Shown here: one piece after another, positions 7,980-14,872 of the stretch
Layout: every line of letters starts with the position of its first letter
How positions within the stretch are numbered: the stretch's first letter is position 1
From: a virus
Reading direction: 5' to 3' (one strand)
Virus record (IMG/VR): IMGVR_UViG_3300046167_000209
Coordinates: 1 to 34,892 of that record
Length of the DNA: 34,892 nucleotides
Made by a program: the position numbers and the translations under genes
The notes under the pieces: generated by a model
Databases searched by the model: none
What the model was told of the DNA's origin: nothing
The model's input: only the letters and a program-made list of their open reading frames with translations

Positions 7980-9911
7980 TTAAGCTGTCCTATAAACACC
8001 GTAGAAATAACCCCAAGTATCATTGTCAAAATGATTTGCAATGTCTCCTGTGTATTCAGTAGAGTCCCAAACCTTGTCTAAAACTATAGCCGTTGACGTG
8101 TTTTCTTTAAAATAAAATACAGGCACACCACTCAATGTTCCTGTAATTGCATTCATAGTAAACAACTGCATTCCTCTGTTTTCGTTGTTGTTTTCGACAG
8201 CAAAGGGCAGTCCCGAAATAGTTATTTCTCCAGTTGGTGATGTAACATTATTTGTATAAAGCCTTGCATGGACGTGAACAATATTTCCTATTTTTGTGTA
8301 TGAGCCGCCAGAAAATGATGTGTTTGTAACTATAGTTCCTGATTCTGGAGACCAAACAGGAGTCCACGTCCCTTCTTCATAGTCATCCAGCTTGTTAGCC
8401 GCCGCAGTACCGCCAAGGTATGCACCGCCTGACAGGTAAAGGTCGGTATAACGATAGTTTGCGTTGCCTAACTTAACGGTCGCATCAGCCGCTACACCAT
8501 TAGAGCTGGGTATTACCGCATTAGTGCCAAACTCAACACCGCCATGACCTGAACCGCCACTGATATATAAGTTGTCGCTGTTGTCTACACCAATACTACC
8601 GACAACAGCCGTCCCTTTTTGGAACTGCAAAAGCGTCCCGTCTGAGCTAAGTCTGTTTACATAAAGTGGCGGATTGCCATCACGAGTTATAGTTGTAGAG
8701 CCTGAGTTTCTTGCTCTAAATCCTTTAGCTGACTCCCATGTTGATTCTGACGTAGTCCCAACCAACAAGCTGGCAGAAGCATCAAACCTAGCGGCTTCAC
8801 CACCAGCAATATCAAAGCTAATGTGTGTATTGTTGTTGACTTGAATATTTGACGTTCCTGCCTTCATGCGAACAGGATTACCAGAGCCGTCTAATTCAAA
8901 ACGACTTGAGTTAGTTGCAATACTACCGACTGTTAAGCCGTCTTTTCGTAACTCAATTATACTTCCATCGCTGCCCTCTCTGTCAGCATAGATAGCAGGT
9001 ATGCCTGTGTTTGTTCTAGGTTGGATATAGCCACTCGAATGTAAAGTAACGCCATTACTTGCACCTGCTGACGTACACCCAACCAGCAAGTTGCCGCTAG
9101 AGTCGAGACGCATGGCTTCAGATGGCGTGCCGCCTGCTCTAAAACTTAACTGATAACCGCTTAATGTAGGGCCAACACCAGACTTATTGTAAAAGTACGC
9201 ATTGGTCGTTGTAGGGTCTGACGTGATGCTGGTTACAGCTTGGATTAGGCCGCTAGAGTCGATACGCATGCGTTCTGTGGCTGACGAACCAGTCTGAACA
9301 ATAAAATTATTACCTGTTGCGCCTACGGCTGGTGCGTTAGTCGTGGAGTTGTCTTTAAACTCAATTAAAGAATCTGCATCGCCACTTTCTATTAAAGCTG
9401 GTCTATTTGTTGTGCCGTTATAGACATGCAGGTTTTTACTAGGGTCATCTGTACCAATTCCAACATTGCCGCTTGCGTCGATGGTCATGCGTGTATCATA
9501 AGTACCAGAACCAGTGGTCTTAAATGCTAACCCTGTATTCGTAGAGCCTTCACGGACTAAAGTAACGCCTGAGTAATAATTATTAATTGTCTTAGCTTTC
9601 AAAATATCTACAGAGCCTTCTGTAGAGCTAATGTTGGTATCAATGTCTATTGGCACAGTTCCAGCGGTTACGTCCATAGATAGACCACCGCCAGTTAGTG
9701 TTAAAGACTCCGCAGAACTATCCCAGAAGAACTTCGCAGTCGTGCCAGTGTCTTCGTAGAAGCTGATGTCGCCTGTTGAAGCGATGTTTAAGCGTTCGTT
9801 GTTATTAGTAGTAAACTTCAGATAATCAGCACCACTGGCGTTGCCTTGAATGCCTACTGACGAGCTACCAAAAGTAATGTCTGAAGCTGAAGCTAAATAA
9901 ATCCAGACCAT
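7980..9911 (-). CDS. Tail fibre, distal/C-terminal part (frame-split from 9865-11247)
   Basis: 643 residues rich in Ser, Gly, Asn and Thr with repeated beta modules: MRIDSSG, MRLDSSGNLLVG and ARFDASASLLVG cores spaced along the chain, alternating with DGSIIEL/DGTLLQF segments. The C-terminal domain from about residue 505 begins LDDYEEGTWTP and contains GSYTKIGNIVHVHA, a receptor-tip type seen in marine phage fibres. The only start, ATG 9909-9911, has no clear ribosome site. Codons just after it restore the natural continuation of the upstream fibre ORF, so this is best read as the second half of one fibre gene broken by a 4-bp duplication. Confidence 0.8.
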   Translation of the reverse strand: MVWIYLASASDITFGSSSVGIQGNASGADYLKFTTNNNERLNIASTGDISFYEDTGTTAKFFWDSSAESLTLTGGGLSMDVTAGTVPIDIDTNISSTEGSVDILKAKTINNYYSGVTLVREGSTNTGLAFKTTGSGTYDTRMTIDASGNVGIGTDDPSKNLHVYNGTTNRPALIESGDADSLIEFKDNSTTNAPAVGATGNNFIVQTGSSATERMRIDSSGLIQAVTSITSDPTTTNAYFYNKSGVGPTLSGYQLSFRAGGTPSEAMRLDSSGNLLVGCTSAGASNGVTLHSSGYIQPRTNTGIPAIYADREGSDGSIIELRKDGLTVGSIATNSSRFELDGSGNPVRMKAGTSNIQVNNNTHISFDIAGGEAARFDASASLLVGTTSESTWESAKGFRARNSGSTTITRDGNPPLYVNRLSSDGTLLQFQKGTAVVGSIGVDNSDNLYISGGSGHGGVEFGTNAVIPSSNGVAADATVKLGNANYRYTDLYLSGGAYLGGTAAANKLDDYEEGTWTPVWSPESGTIVTNTSFSGGSYTKIGNIVHVHARLYTNNVTSPTGEITISGLPFAVENNNENRGMQLFTMNAITGTLSGVPVFYFKENTSTAIVLDKVWDSTEYTGDIANHFDNDTWGYFYGVYRTA

Positions 9912-11247
9912 CAGCCGTCACAGTACCCGTTACGTCGATGCCTGTAGAGGTTGTGGCTAGTTTTTCGGCGCTGTCGTGATACAAACGAGTAGCGTCATTA
10001 TTTGTTGCTACTAAATAATTTTCTCCTGCGGTGTTTTGCAGTTTTAAATTTTCACCTCTGACAAGTAAATCGCCAGTTCCAAAATCACCAATAATTGAGG
10101 CAGAGCCTGAGTGATAAATCTGTAGGTCAGAGCCAGCACCGAAGATAGCCTTGTCGTTGTCACCGAATGACACGTCTGCTGTAGTCGTAAGGCCTGTAAA
10201 GGTTGGAGTGTCAGTAGTAGCAACGCCTTGGTCTAGAGACTTAACAGCAGTAAGGTTAGTTAGCTCTGAGTCCATCAAGGCACCAGCAGCAGTAACATTG
10301 GTTGTGTCTGTAACGTCTGCTAAGGCTTCAATGCCATCAAGCTTAGTGTGGTCAGCATCGGTAAATACATTGGAATCCGTAGCGGCTTCTACTGCGGCTC
10401 TAATCTCAGCATCTGTTTGATCTGCTGTAGCGTTAGCCTCAATACCATCAAGCTTCGTATGGTCTGCGTCAGTAAAGACGTTAGAGTCAGTAGCAGCTTC
10501 TACGGCTGCTCTGATTTCAGCATCAGTTTGATCTGCCGTTGCGCTGGCTTCAATACCGTCTAACTTTGTATGATCTGCATCTGTAAATACATTGGAGTCT
10601 GTTGCTGCTTCTACAGCGGCTCTAATTTCAGCGTCGGTCTGGTCTGCCGTAGCGCCTGCCTCAATACCATCTAACTTAGCACCGTCAGTAGCTACATCAC
10701 GGCCATCAATGTTTCCGTCTGTTGTTAGGTTGCCAGAGATAGTCGGAGCAGTAAGAGTCTTGTTAGTAAGTGTCTGAGTGCCTGTCAGTGTGGCTACTGT
10801 GCTGTCGATAGCAAAGGTAACTTCATTCAGCGCACCAGTTGTGTCAATACCAGTACCACCAGTAAACGTTATGGTTTCAGTGTCTAGATCAATGCTTAAC
10901 GCACCACCAGAGTCTGCCTGGAAGTCTAGGTCTTGAGCGTTTAGCTCTGTAGTTACAGAGTCAACGTAAGCTTTTACGGACTGCTGTGTAGGAACTAAAG
11001 TTGCACTGTCAGACGCCATGTTGTCTTCATCGACAAAAGCAGTAACACCAATGGTTCCGTCAGAAATAGTTTCAAAGGTCAGGGTTCCGGTAAACGTAGG
11101 CCCTGCTGTGTCAGCTTTGGTTGCAATAGCAGTGGAGATTGCATCAAACTCAGTTTCAAATTCAGCGCCACGGATAATCTTTCCTGAGTCGCCTGTAGGT
11201 AACGAGTCCTTAGCTTCAAAGTCTGTTGTCTTAGAATAGTTCGACAT
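9865..11247 (-). CDS. Tail fibre, proximal/N-terminal part
   Basis: 460 residues. The N-terminus (SNYSKTTDFEAKDSLPTGD, then IIRGAEFETEFDAI) is the usual virion-attachment start of marine podovirus fibres. It is followed by PTQQSVKAYVDS (about 84-95), a TGTQTLTNKTLTAPTISG segment (about 158-175) and four starts of a 37-residue repeat. It ends in an odd aromatic tail (FSFSFRHYFW) that is out of character with the rest. That tail is the product of a frame change at TTTATTTA; in the other frame the Ser/Gly-rich fibre continues for another 640 residues. It follows the capsid gene and a terminator-like hairpin. Confidence 0.85.
   Translation of the reverse strand: MSNYSKTTDFEAKDSLPTGDSGKIIRGAEFETEFDAISTAIATKADTAGPTFTGTLTFETISDGTIGVTAFVDEDNMASDSATLVPTQQSVKAYVDSVTTELNAQDLDFQADSGGALSIDLDTETITFTGGTGIDTTGALNEVTFAIDSTVATLTGTQTLTNKTLTAPTISGNLTTDGNIDGRDVATDGAKLDGIEAGATADQTDAEIRAAVEAATDSNVFTDADHTKLDGIEASATADQTDAEIRAAVEAATDSNVFTDADHTKLDGIEANATADQTDAEIRAAVEAATDSNVFTDADHTKLDGIEALADVTDTTNVTAAGALMDSELTNLTAVKSLDQGVATTDTPTFTGLTTTADVSFGDNDKAIFGAGSDLQIYHSGSASIIGDFGTGDLLVRGENLKLQNTAGENYLVATNNDATRLYHDSAEKLATTSTGIDVTGTVTADGLDLFSFSFRHYFW
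9882..9901 (-). repeat. Adjacent tandem repeats at the fibre frame break
   Basis: Plus-strand (TGAAGC)x2 followed directly by (TAAA)x2, reading as TTTATTTA then GCTTCAGCTTCA in the coding sense. Removing one 4-base copy joins the two fibre frames as GLDL-ASASDITFG. Confidence 0.8.
10328..10680 (-). repeat. 111-bp (37-residue) tandem repeats in the fibre gene
   Basis: Four starts at exact 111-bp spacing (tcaatrcc at 10328, 10439, 10550 and 10661). Three full units code for KLDGIEA-ATADQTD, AEIRAAVEAATDSNVF and TDADHT. The protein copies are nearly identical while many third positions differ, so the copies are old and selected at protein level. Confidence 0.9.
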
Positions 11248-11284
11248 TGGAAAGTCCTATTGCAGAGAAGAAGGAGGAGGTAGG

Positions 11285-11309
11285 AAAAGGGGCCATTGCT
11301 GACCCCCTA
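11285..11309 (-). terminator. Terminator-like hairpin after the capsid gene
   Basis: Minus-strand reading: AGGGG, an 11-base loop, CCCCT, then TTT. It sits 6 bases past the capsid stop and before the fibre gene. It would reduce read-through and give excess capsid message. Confidence 0.6.
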
Positions 11310-11315
11310 GTAGAC

Positions 11316-12308
11316 TTACTCGTCGCAAACTGCGAGGATGAAGCCTGCTTCTGGACGGTATACTTCAACACCGTACAGAGTGTCCGAAGTGAACAGTGTT
11401 GACAGGTATTCCTGCTTGTACTGTGTCTGCGAACGTACAGCCATCTGCTCTGCCATAACAAGAGCGTCAGCGTGGAAGAACAAACAACCACGAGTGTCAT
11501 CAGAAGAAGCACTGTTTTGACCTGCTGCTTCGATTACTGGAGCGTTGCTTGAAACGTAGATGTCTACGCCGTAGAGGTTACCAATAAGGCCTGACTCTAC
11601 ACCACGACCACCAACAAAGTCAGAAGACACGTAACGCTCAATGCCCATCAAAGACTTACGTACTGCGGGTGGGACTACGAGACAACGACCTTCCATAGGT
11701 ACATCAGCGTCGTCCATCAGCTTGATAGCTTCACGGAAACCAAGGTCAGTGAAGTTGTCACCTGAAGTTACAGTATCAGCAGCATAAGCAGAAAGGCCAG
11801 TAGCGGCATTAAAGTAATAGCTGTTGCTGTTAACCCAGTTAGCACCAGTGTTAGCTGGAGTCTGAGTACGAGTACCGTCACCAAAGCCAGTAGCAGCATT
11901 GATAAGATCAGTGTCTACCTTAAGAGCAAGCTGGTAGCCAGCATCTTCAGTGTAGAACTGACGTAGGCTGTTGAGAGCCTGTACTTCTACAATGTCTTCG
12001 ATCAGACGTGAGTACTCAAAGTGACGGTCAACAGTAACAGTCAACTCTGACTCAAGGTTCGCTTGGATTGTTACCGCAGTAGATTCTGCCTTAGCAGAAG
12101 CCGCACCACGAGTAGGCTTAGGAATGTGAATAACGTCGCCCTTCTTGCCAGACATTTGAATGCGCTTGACAAGGGGAGCCATCTTCAGATTCTTTTGGTA
12201 TGCAGCAATAATCTCATCACTCCAGATTTCTGGGATGAAAGTACCTGCTGCTGTTTTATCTACCACAGCGTTTGCTGTGAAGTAAGTTCCGGAAGTTTCG
12301 CCAGCCAT
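11316..12308 (-). CDS. Major capsid protein (HK97-fold)
   Basis: 330 residues. The pattern is that of tailed-phage coat proteins in marine podoviruses: a short N-arm (ETSGTYFTANAVVDKTAAG), a FIPEIWSDEIIAAYQKNLKM segment, IQMSGKKGDVIHIPKP (about 46-61), VDRHFEYSRLIED (about 92-104), the LKVDTDLINAATGFGDG core (about 129-145), and a C-terminal region with LFTSDTLYGVEVYRPEAG. It lies directly after the scaffold gene (17-base gap with an AAAGGAG site), the standard order. A consensus promoter at 13656-13684 and a terminator at 11285-11309 bracket the zinc ribbon-scaffold-capsid group, which suits high expression. Confidence 0.92.
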   Translation of the reverse strand: MAGETSGTYFTANAVVDKTAAGTFIPEIWSDEIIAAYQKNLKMAPLVKRIQMSGKKGDVIHIPKPTRGAASAKAESTAVTIQANLESELTVTVDRHFEYSRLIEDIVEVQALNSLRQFYTEDAGYQLALKVDTDLINAATGFGDGTRTQTPANTGANWVNSNSYYFNAATGLSAYAADTVTSGDNFTDLGFREAIKLMDDADVPMEGRCLVVPPAVRKSLMGIERYVSSDFVGGRGVESGLIGNLYGVDIYVSSNAPVIEAAGQNSASSDDTRGCLFFHADALVMAEQMAVRSQTQYKQEYLSTLFTSDTLYGVEVYRPEAGFILAVCDE

Positions 12309-12325
12309 GATTAATCTCCTTTAGA

Positions 12326-13129
12326 TTATTTGACCCGACCCTCCGCATAAGCTGTCAATATCTCATTTGACAATGCTTGATAACGCTCGGGGTCTGTTTT
12401 CATTAGTTTAATAATGTCGGACCTGCGATATACTTTCTTACGTGAACCCTCACCAGTGCCTCGTGCGTTACCTGTATTAGCTGCCTTGAGTGTCTGCTTA
12501 CGTGCCTGTTTTTCAACTTTGGCAGTCTGCTGTGCTACTGTTTTACGTTCTTTCCAGAGTGTAAACAGTTCGTCAGCAGATTCAGCGTCGTACTGTTGGT
12601 CAGCCGCTACGAATAACTGAGTCCTAATCTTAGATGCCTTAATCCACTCAGCAAACTTAGGATCACCAAGGATCGTTTGCATGTCTGGGTGTTTAGCCTG
12701 AAGCGTTGCAAGTGACGACTGCTTTTTGTACTGCTCAGTGTACTGCTGCGCTTCTCTAATCTTAGGGTGATTCTCAATAGCACGATTGACGGCTGCTTGA
12801 GGATCTGTAAAATAGTCAATATCATCTTCAGGCTCAACGTGTTGCTGTTGAGGTGCTGTAGGTTGTGTCTGAGTACTTATGTAGTCATCCACAACTTTAC
12901 GAAGCTCGCCTACTTCAGAAGACTGACGACCTAAAAGCTTTTCAGCTTCTTGGTGCATTTGTACTACTTCTTCTAAAGACTTACCTTGGTACTTTTCTGG
13001 TACTTTGGTTTCTTCTGGCTGAGGTTGCTCAACTTCTGTTTCTTGTTGAATCTCATTAACTTCGTTTTGTTCGATTTGATCAGCGTTACCTTCTTCAGGG
13101 GCTTGATCTATAATCGTTGCTCTAGACAT
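12326..13129 (-). CDS. Capsid scaffolding (assembly) protein
   Basis: 267 residues. The acidic, Gln/Glu-rich disordered N-terminus (about 1-45) is followed by the family signature KYQGKSLEEVVQMHQEAEKL (about 46-65) and GRQSSEVGELRKVVDDYI, then a helical middle. The basic C-terminus has SRKKVYRRSDIIKLM and YAEGRVK, which in this family binds the coat protein. It acts inside the procapsid and is removed on packaging. It is immediately upstream of the capsid gene. The KYQGKS signature is widespread in podovirus scaffolds. Confidence 0.9.
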   Translation of the reverse strand: MSRATIIDQAPEEGNADQIEQNEVNEIQQETEVEQPQPEETKVPEKYQGKSLEEVVQMHQEAEKLLGRQSSEVGELRKVVDDYISTQTQPTAPQQQHVEPEDDIDYFTDPQAAVNRAIENHPKIREAQQYTEQYKKQSSLATLQAKHPDMQTILGDPKFAEWIKASKIRTQLFVAADQQYDAESADELFTLWKERKTVAQQTAKVEKQARKQTLKAANTGNARGTGEGSRKKVYRRSDIIKLMKTDPERYQALSNEILTAYAEGRVK

Positions 13130-13164
13130 GATTAAACTCCGTGATCGTTATCATTGTGGAGATA

Positions 13165-13380
13165 TTACTGTTTATTACCTGCTTTTTCGTGCTCTTTGAC
13201 CCACTTCATGTGCGCTCCGGGGAATGAACCATCAGCGCCATTTAAGTGAAAGGACGGGGCAGATACCATACGTGTAGCATTCGCGCCACAACCGCACCTA
13301 CTGGTTGTAACGTTACTCTCTACCATTTCTTCAAAGACGTGTCCGTTAGTACAACGGAAGTCATAGATTTTATACATCAA
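13165..13380 (-). CDS. FmdB-like zinc-ribbon protein
   Basis: 71 residues. The N-terminus (YKIYDFRCTNGH, then CGCGANATRMVSAPSFHLNG) resembles FmdB-family zinc ribbons. Cys10 is followed by Asn-Gly-His, with a CGC pair about 20 residues later, so one ligand may be His rather than Cys. The C-terminus (GSFPGAHMKWVKEHEKA) is typical of the phage version. The role is unknown; position before the scaffold is conserved in related phages from memory. It overlaps the upstream ORF by 11 bases. Two adjacent ATGs (13380 and 13377) are possible starts. Confidence 0.75.
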   Translation of the reverse strand: MMYKIYDFRCTNGHVFEEMVESNVTTSRCGCGANATRMVSAPSFHLNGADGSFPGAHMKWVKEHEKAGNKQ

Positions 13381-13624
13381 CAGGACCTTCTTCTTCTACT
13401 TCTGCTTGCTCTCTAGCAACTTCAATAGTAGACTGTAAATTAATTACAGTAGCAAAGGCAGCTACTTGACCCTTACGAAAGTAAAGATCTTCAGAGTCTT
13501 TTACGGTCTGAATGTCAGCCAACTGTTGTGCATTATTAGATAACTCTTGTAAGAGTTGTTTGAAACCTTCGTGATTGAAGAGTTCGTTGTAGTTGTCGAA
13601 GTAGGTTTCAAGCTCAGGAGTCAT
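13370..13624 (-). CDS. Small acidic helical protein, first gene of the capsid transcript
   Basis: 84 residues, predicted mostly helical (ETYFDNYNELF, KQLLQELSNNAQQLADIQ), with a very acidic C-terminus (EQAEVEEEGP). An AGAGGAAACTATG arrangement gives a good ribosome site, and it is the first gene after the consensus promoter at 13656-13684. Homologues of this shape sit between portal and scaffold in marine podoviruses. Function is not known to me. Confidence 0.7.
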   Translation of the reverse strand: MTPELETYFDNYNELFNHEGFKQLLQELSNNAQQLADIQTVKDSEDLYFRKGQVAAFATVINLQSTIEVAREQAEVEEEGPVDV

Positions 13625-13655
13625 AGTTTCCTCTAATGTTGTTAACTATAGTTTT

Positions 13656-13684
13656 ATTATACCATACTTTTTAGCAGTTGTCAA
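13656..13684 (-). promoter_or_regulatory. Perfect sigma70 promoter for the capsid group
   Basis: Minus-strand TTGACA (13679-13684), 17-bp spacer, TATAAT (13656-13661), with an extended TGG before the -10. Both hexamers match consensus 6/6. The predicted start of transcription is about 13649, some 25 bases before the first gene. The -35 overlaps the stop codon of the preceding ORF. Confidence 0.92.
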
Positions 13685-13953
13685 GCATTTCTTGTAGATT
13701 TCCTACGTTTGCCTGAAGCAGTAACTGCATGTGCTATACGTTTAGGTCCTGTCTTACGTCGTGCAGAAGAAGCCTTTTCAGCTTTTGTCATCTTAGCCGC
13801 AACAGCCTTAGGACGACAAGAGGGGTACGGACGTTTAGACTCACCCTTTTTTGCAGACTTACGTCCACAGGGTTTACCTGTCTTAACGTCTACCCACTCC
13901 TCCTTAAACCACTTCTTAAGGGCAGCACCTTTCTTACTTTTTTTTACGGCCAC
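13681..13953 (-). CDS. Lys-rich small protein (WFKEEWVDVKTGKPCGR family)
   Basis: 90 residues, strongly basic. It contains LKKWFKEEWVDVKTGKPCGR (about 12-31), RPYPSCRPKAVAAKMTKAE (about 41-59) and a Lys/Arg tail. This motif family is widespread in marine phages and large algal viruses and carries a DUF name (possibly DUF5872; the number is from memory). The two Cys and the high charge suggest nucleic-acid contact, perhaps as a packaged DNA-binding protein. That role is inference. It overlaps the next upstream ORF by 20 bases. Confidence 0.75.
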   Translation of the reverse strand: MAVKKSKKGAALKKWFKEEWVDVKTGKPCGRKSAKKGESKRPYPSCRPKAVAAKMTKAEKASSARRKTGPKRIAHAVTASGKRRKSTRNA

Positions 13954-14095
13954 TTTTGTTACCCCAGTTCTTAGCGCCGACTTTGCGGCATTTGGCTACA
14001 GCACCAGAGGCGTATGCAGAAGGCCAGACCTTGTATCTGGACTTGACCTTTTTTGCACAAGCGTCGTTCGCTTTTTTACTTTTTGCTTTTGCCAT
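13934..14095 (-). CDS. Small basic protein (KVWPSAYASGAVAKCRKVG family)
   Basis: 53 residues starting at ATG 14093-14095, preceded by AGAAGG. A farther in-frame ATG exists at 14131, but the nearer one has the ribosome site. The core VWPSAYASGAVAKCRKVGAK (about 22-41) is a well-known motif of short Lys-rich proteins in marine phages and giant viruses. Two Cys flank the motif. Its neighbours on both sides have the same Lys-rich character, suggesting a set of condensing or virion-packaged basic proteins. Confidence 0.75.
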   Translation of the reverse strand: MAKAKSKKANDACAKKVKSRYKVWPSAYASGAVAKCRKVGAKNWGNKSGRKKK

Positions 14096-14189
14096 AACTA
14101 ACCTTCTTACCTGTTTTTTTAGCGGCTGCATTAGCTTTCTTCTTACCTGCTGTTGTATATGCGTACTTCTTACCGTTTACCATTGGCAT
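14076..14189 (-). CDS. 37-residue Lys-rich protein
   Basis: Starts at ATG 14187-14189 after AGGAGTTAATT, a strong ribosome site, and ends at TAA 14076-14078, overlapping the next gene by 20 bases. The protein (MPMVNGKKYAYTTAGKKKAN, then repeated AAKKTGKK) has about 14 Lys in 37 residues. Similar MPMVNGKK micro-proteins occur at this place in marine podoviruses. It has no enzymatic features and is probably DNA- or RNA-binding. Confidence 0.7.
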   Translation of the reverse strand: MPMVNGKKYAYTTAGKKKANAAAKKTGKKVSYGKSKK

Positions 14190-14191
14190 AA

Positions 14192-14425
14192 TTAACTCCT
14201 TACTTGATAGTAGTCTTCAATTGTACACCGGACTTGTCGCCCTTGGTGATTCATATATATTGGTGCGCCTACTCTAAGCCACCGTAGTGATACTTGAGTT
14301 ACGTCTTCAGATACTGCACAGTCCGGGACTACTACGTACTGCTGATCTGCTTTCTCAACGAGAATCTTGGTATTAGCTGATGCCTGTAACGACAGCAGCA
14401 TTACCGCTACTAATAACTTTCGCAT
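14192..14425 (-). CDS. Small exported protein with signal peptide
   Basis: 77 residues with a classical signal peptide: MRKLL, hydrophobic VAVMLLSLQ, and a likely cut after ASA (about residue 17). The mature part is about 60 residues with two Cys (about 36 and 67) that could form a disulfide in the periplasm, and a beta-rich pattern (QQYVVVPDC, VSLRWLRVG). AGGAGAACACAATG is a strong start. It is odd among cytoplasmic head-assembly genes. It could be a superinfection-exclusion or envelope-modifying factor, but no family is recognised. Confidence 0.65.
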   Translation of the reverse strand: MRKLLVAVMLLSLQASANTKILVEKADQQYVVVPDCAVSEDVTQVSLRWLRVGAPIYMNHQGRQVRCTIEDYYQVRS

Positions 14426-14472
14426 TGTGTTCTCCTAACGTCATCTCGACGTGCAATAGCCTCACGGCTGTT

Positions 14473-14739
14473 TTACCACTTCTTACAAGACCAGTACCTC
14501 GCCGTGAGTTTGCTGGGTGGGTTTGTGTCACACTTGTGACGTGCTCTAAACGACTTCCGTCGTGCAGGCTGGTCTTTCTTAATAGTCATCTTAGCATCGC
14601 CAAAACGAATAGTCTTAGTCTTGTCACCTTCCTTGGCTACTACTACAAACTTCTTAGTCGGGTGACTAGGCGTTCGCTTTGGTTTGTTGTACCCGCTTAC
14701 GCCCGCTCGTGCTAGTTTTGGGTCCTTGGACTTTGGCAT
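14473..14739 (-). CDS. Basic conserved phage protein (KSKDPKLARAGVSGYNKPKR family)
   Basis: 88 residues, about a third Lys/Arg. The opening PKSKDPKLARAGVSGYNKPK, the middle KKFVVVAKEGDKTKTIRFGD and the end RARHKCDTNPPSKLTARYW are a recognisable conserved pattern in marine and other phages, where such proteins often follow the portal. Function is unknown. The start shares a base with the portal stop (TAATG), implying coupled translation. Confidence 0.75.
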   Translation of the reverse strand: MPKSKDPKLARAGVSGYNKPKRTPSHPTKKFVVVAKEGDKTKTIRFGDAKMTIKKDQPARRKSFRARHKCDTNPPSKLTARYWSCKKW

Positions 14740-14872
14740 TAGATAATTCCTCCACCTTGGTTTCCAGTTGGCTCACTTGGTCCTCTAGGTCCTGCAGGCG
14801 TTGGAATGTTCCTTGGAAGTGGCTGTTGACTTGGTCCAGCAGGGACTGCATTTCCTTTTGCGTTATTAACAT
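14666..14872 (-). CDS. Possible overprinted coiled-coil ORF across the portal/next-gene junction
   Basis: 68 residues in a different frame, overlapping the last 134 bases of the portal gene and the first 74 bases of the next. The protein is a convincing coiled coil: LLDQVNSHFQGTFQRLQDLE then QVSQLETKVEELSNAK with leucines in heptad register, followed by a basic tail (SGRKRVQQTKANA). An AGAAGGT site precedes the ATG by 9 bases. The overlapped portal tail is low-complexity Pro/Gly/Asn sequence, which could tolerate a second frame. Alternatively it is a chance ORF. Confidence 0.45.
   Translation of the reverse strand: MLITQKEMQSLLDQVNSHFQGTFQRLQDLEDQVSQLETKVEELSNAKVQGPKTSTSGRKRVQQTKANA

Noticed and set aside
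11231-11512. 93-codon minus-strand frame overlapping the capsid C-terminus
   Set aside because: Out of frame with the capsid and crossing its terminator; low-complexity noise.
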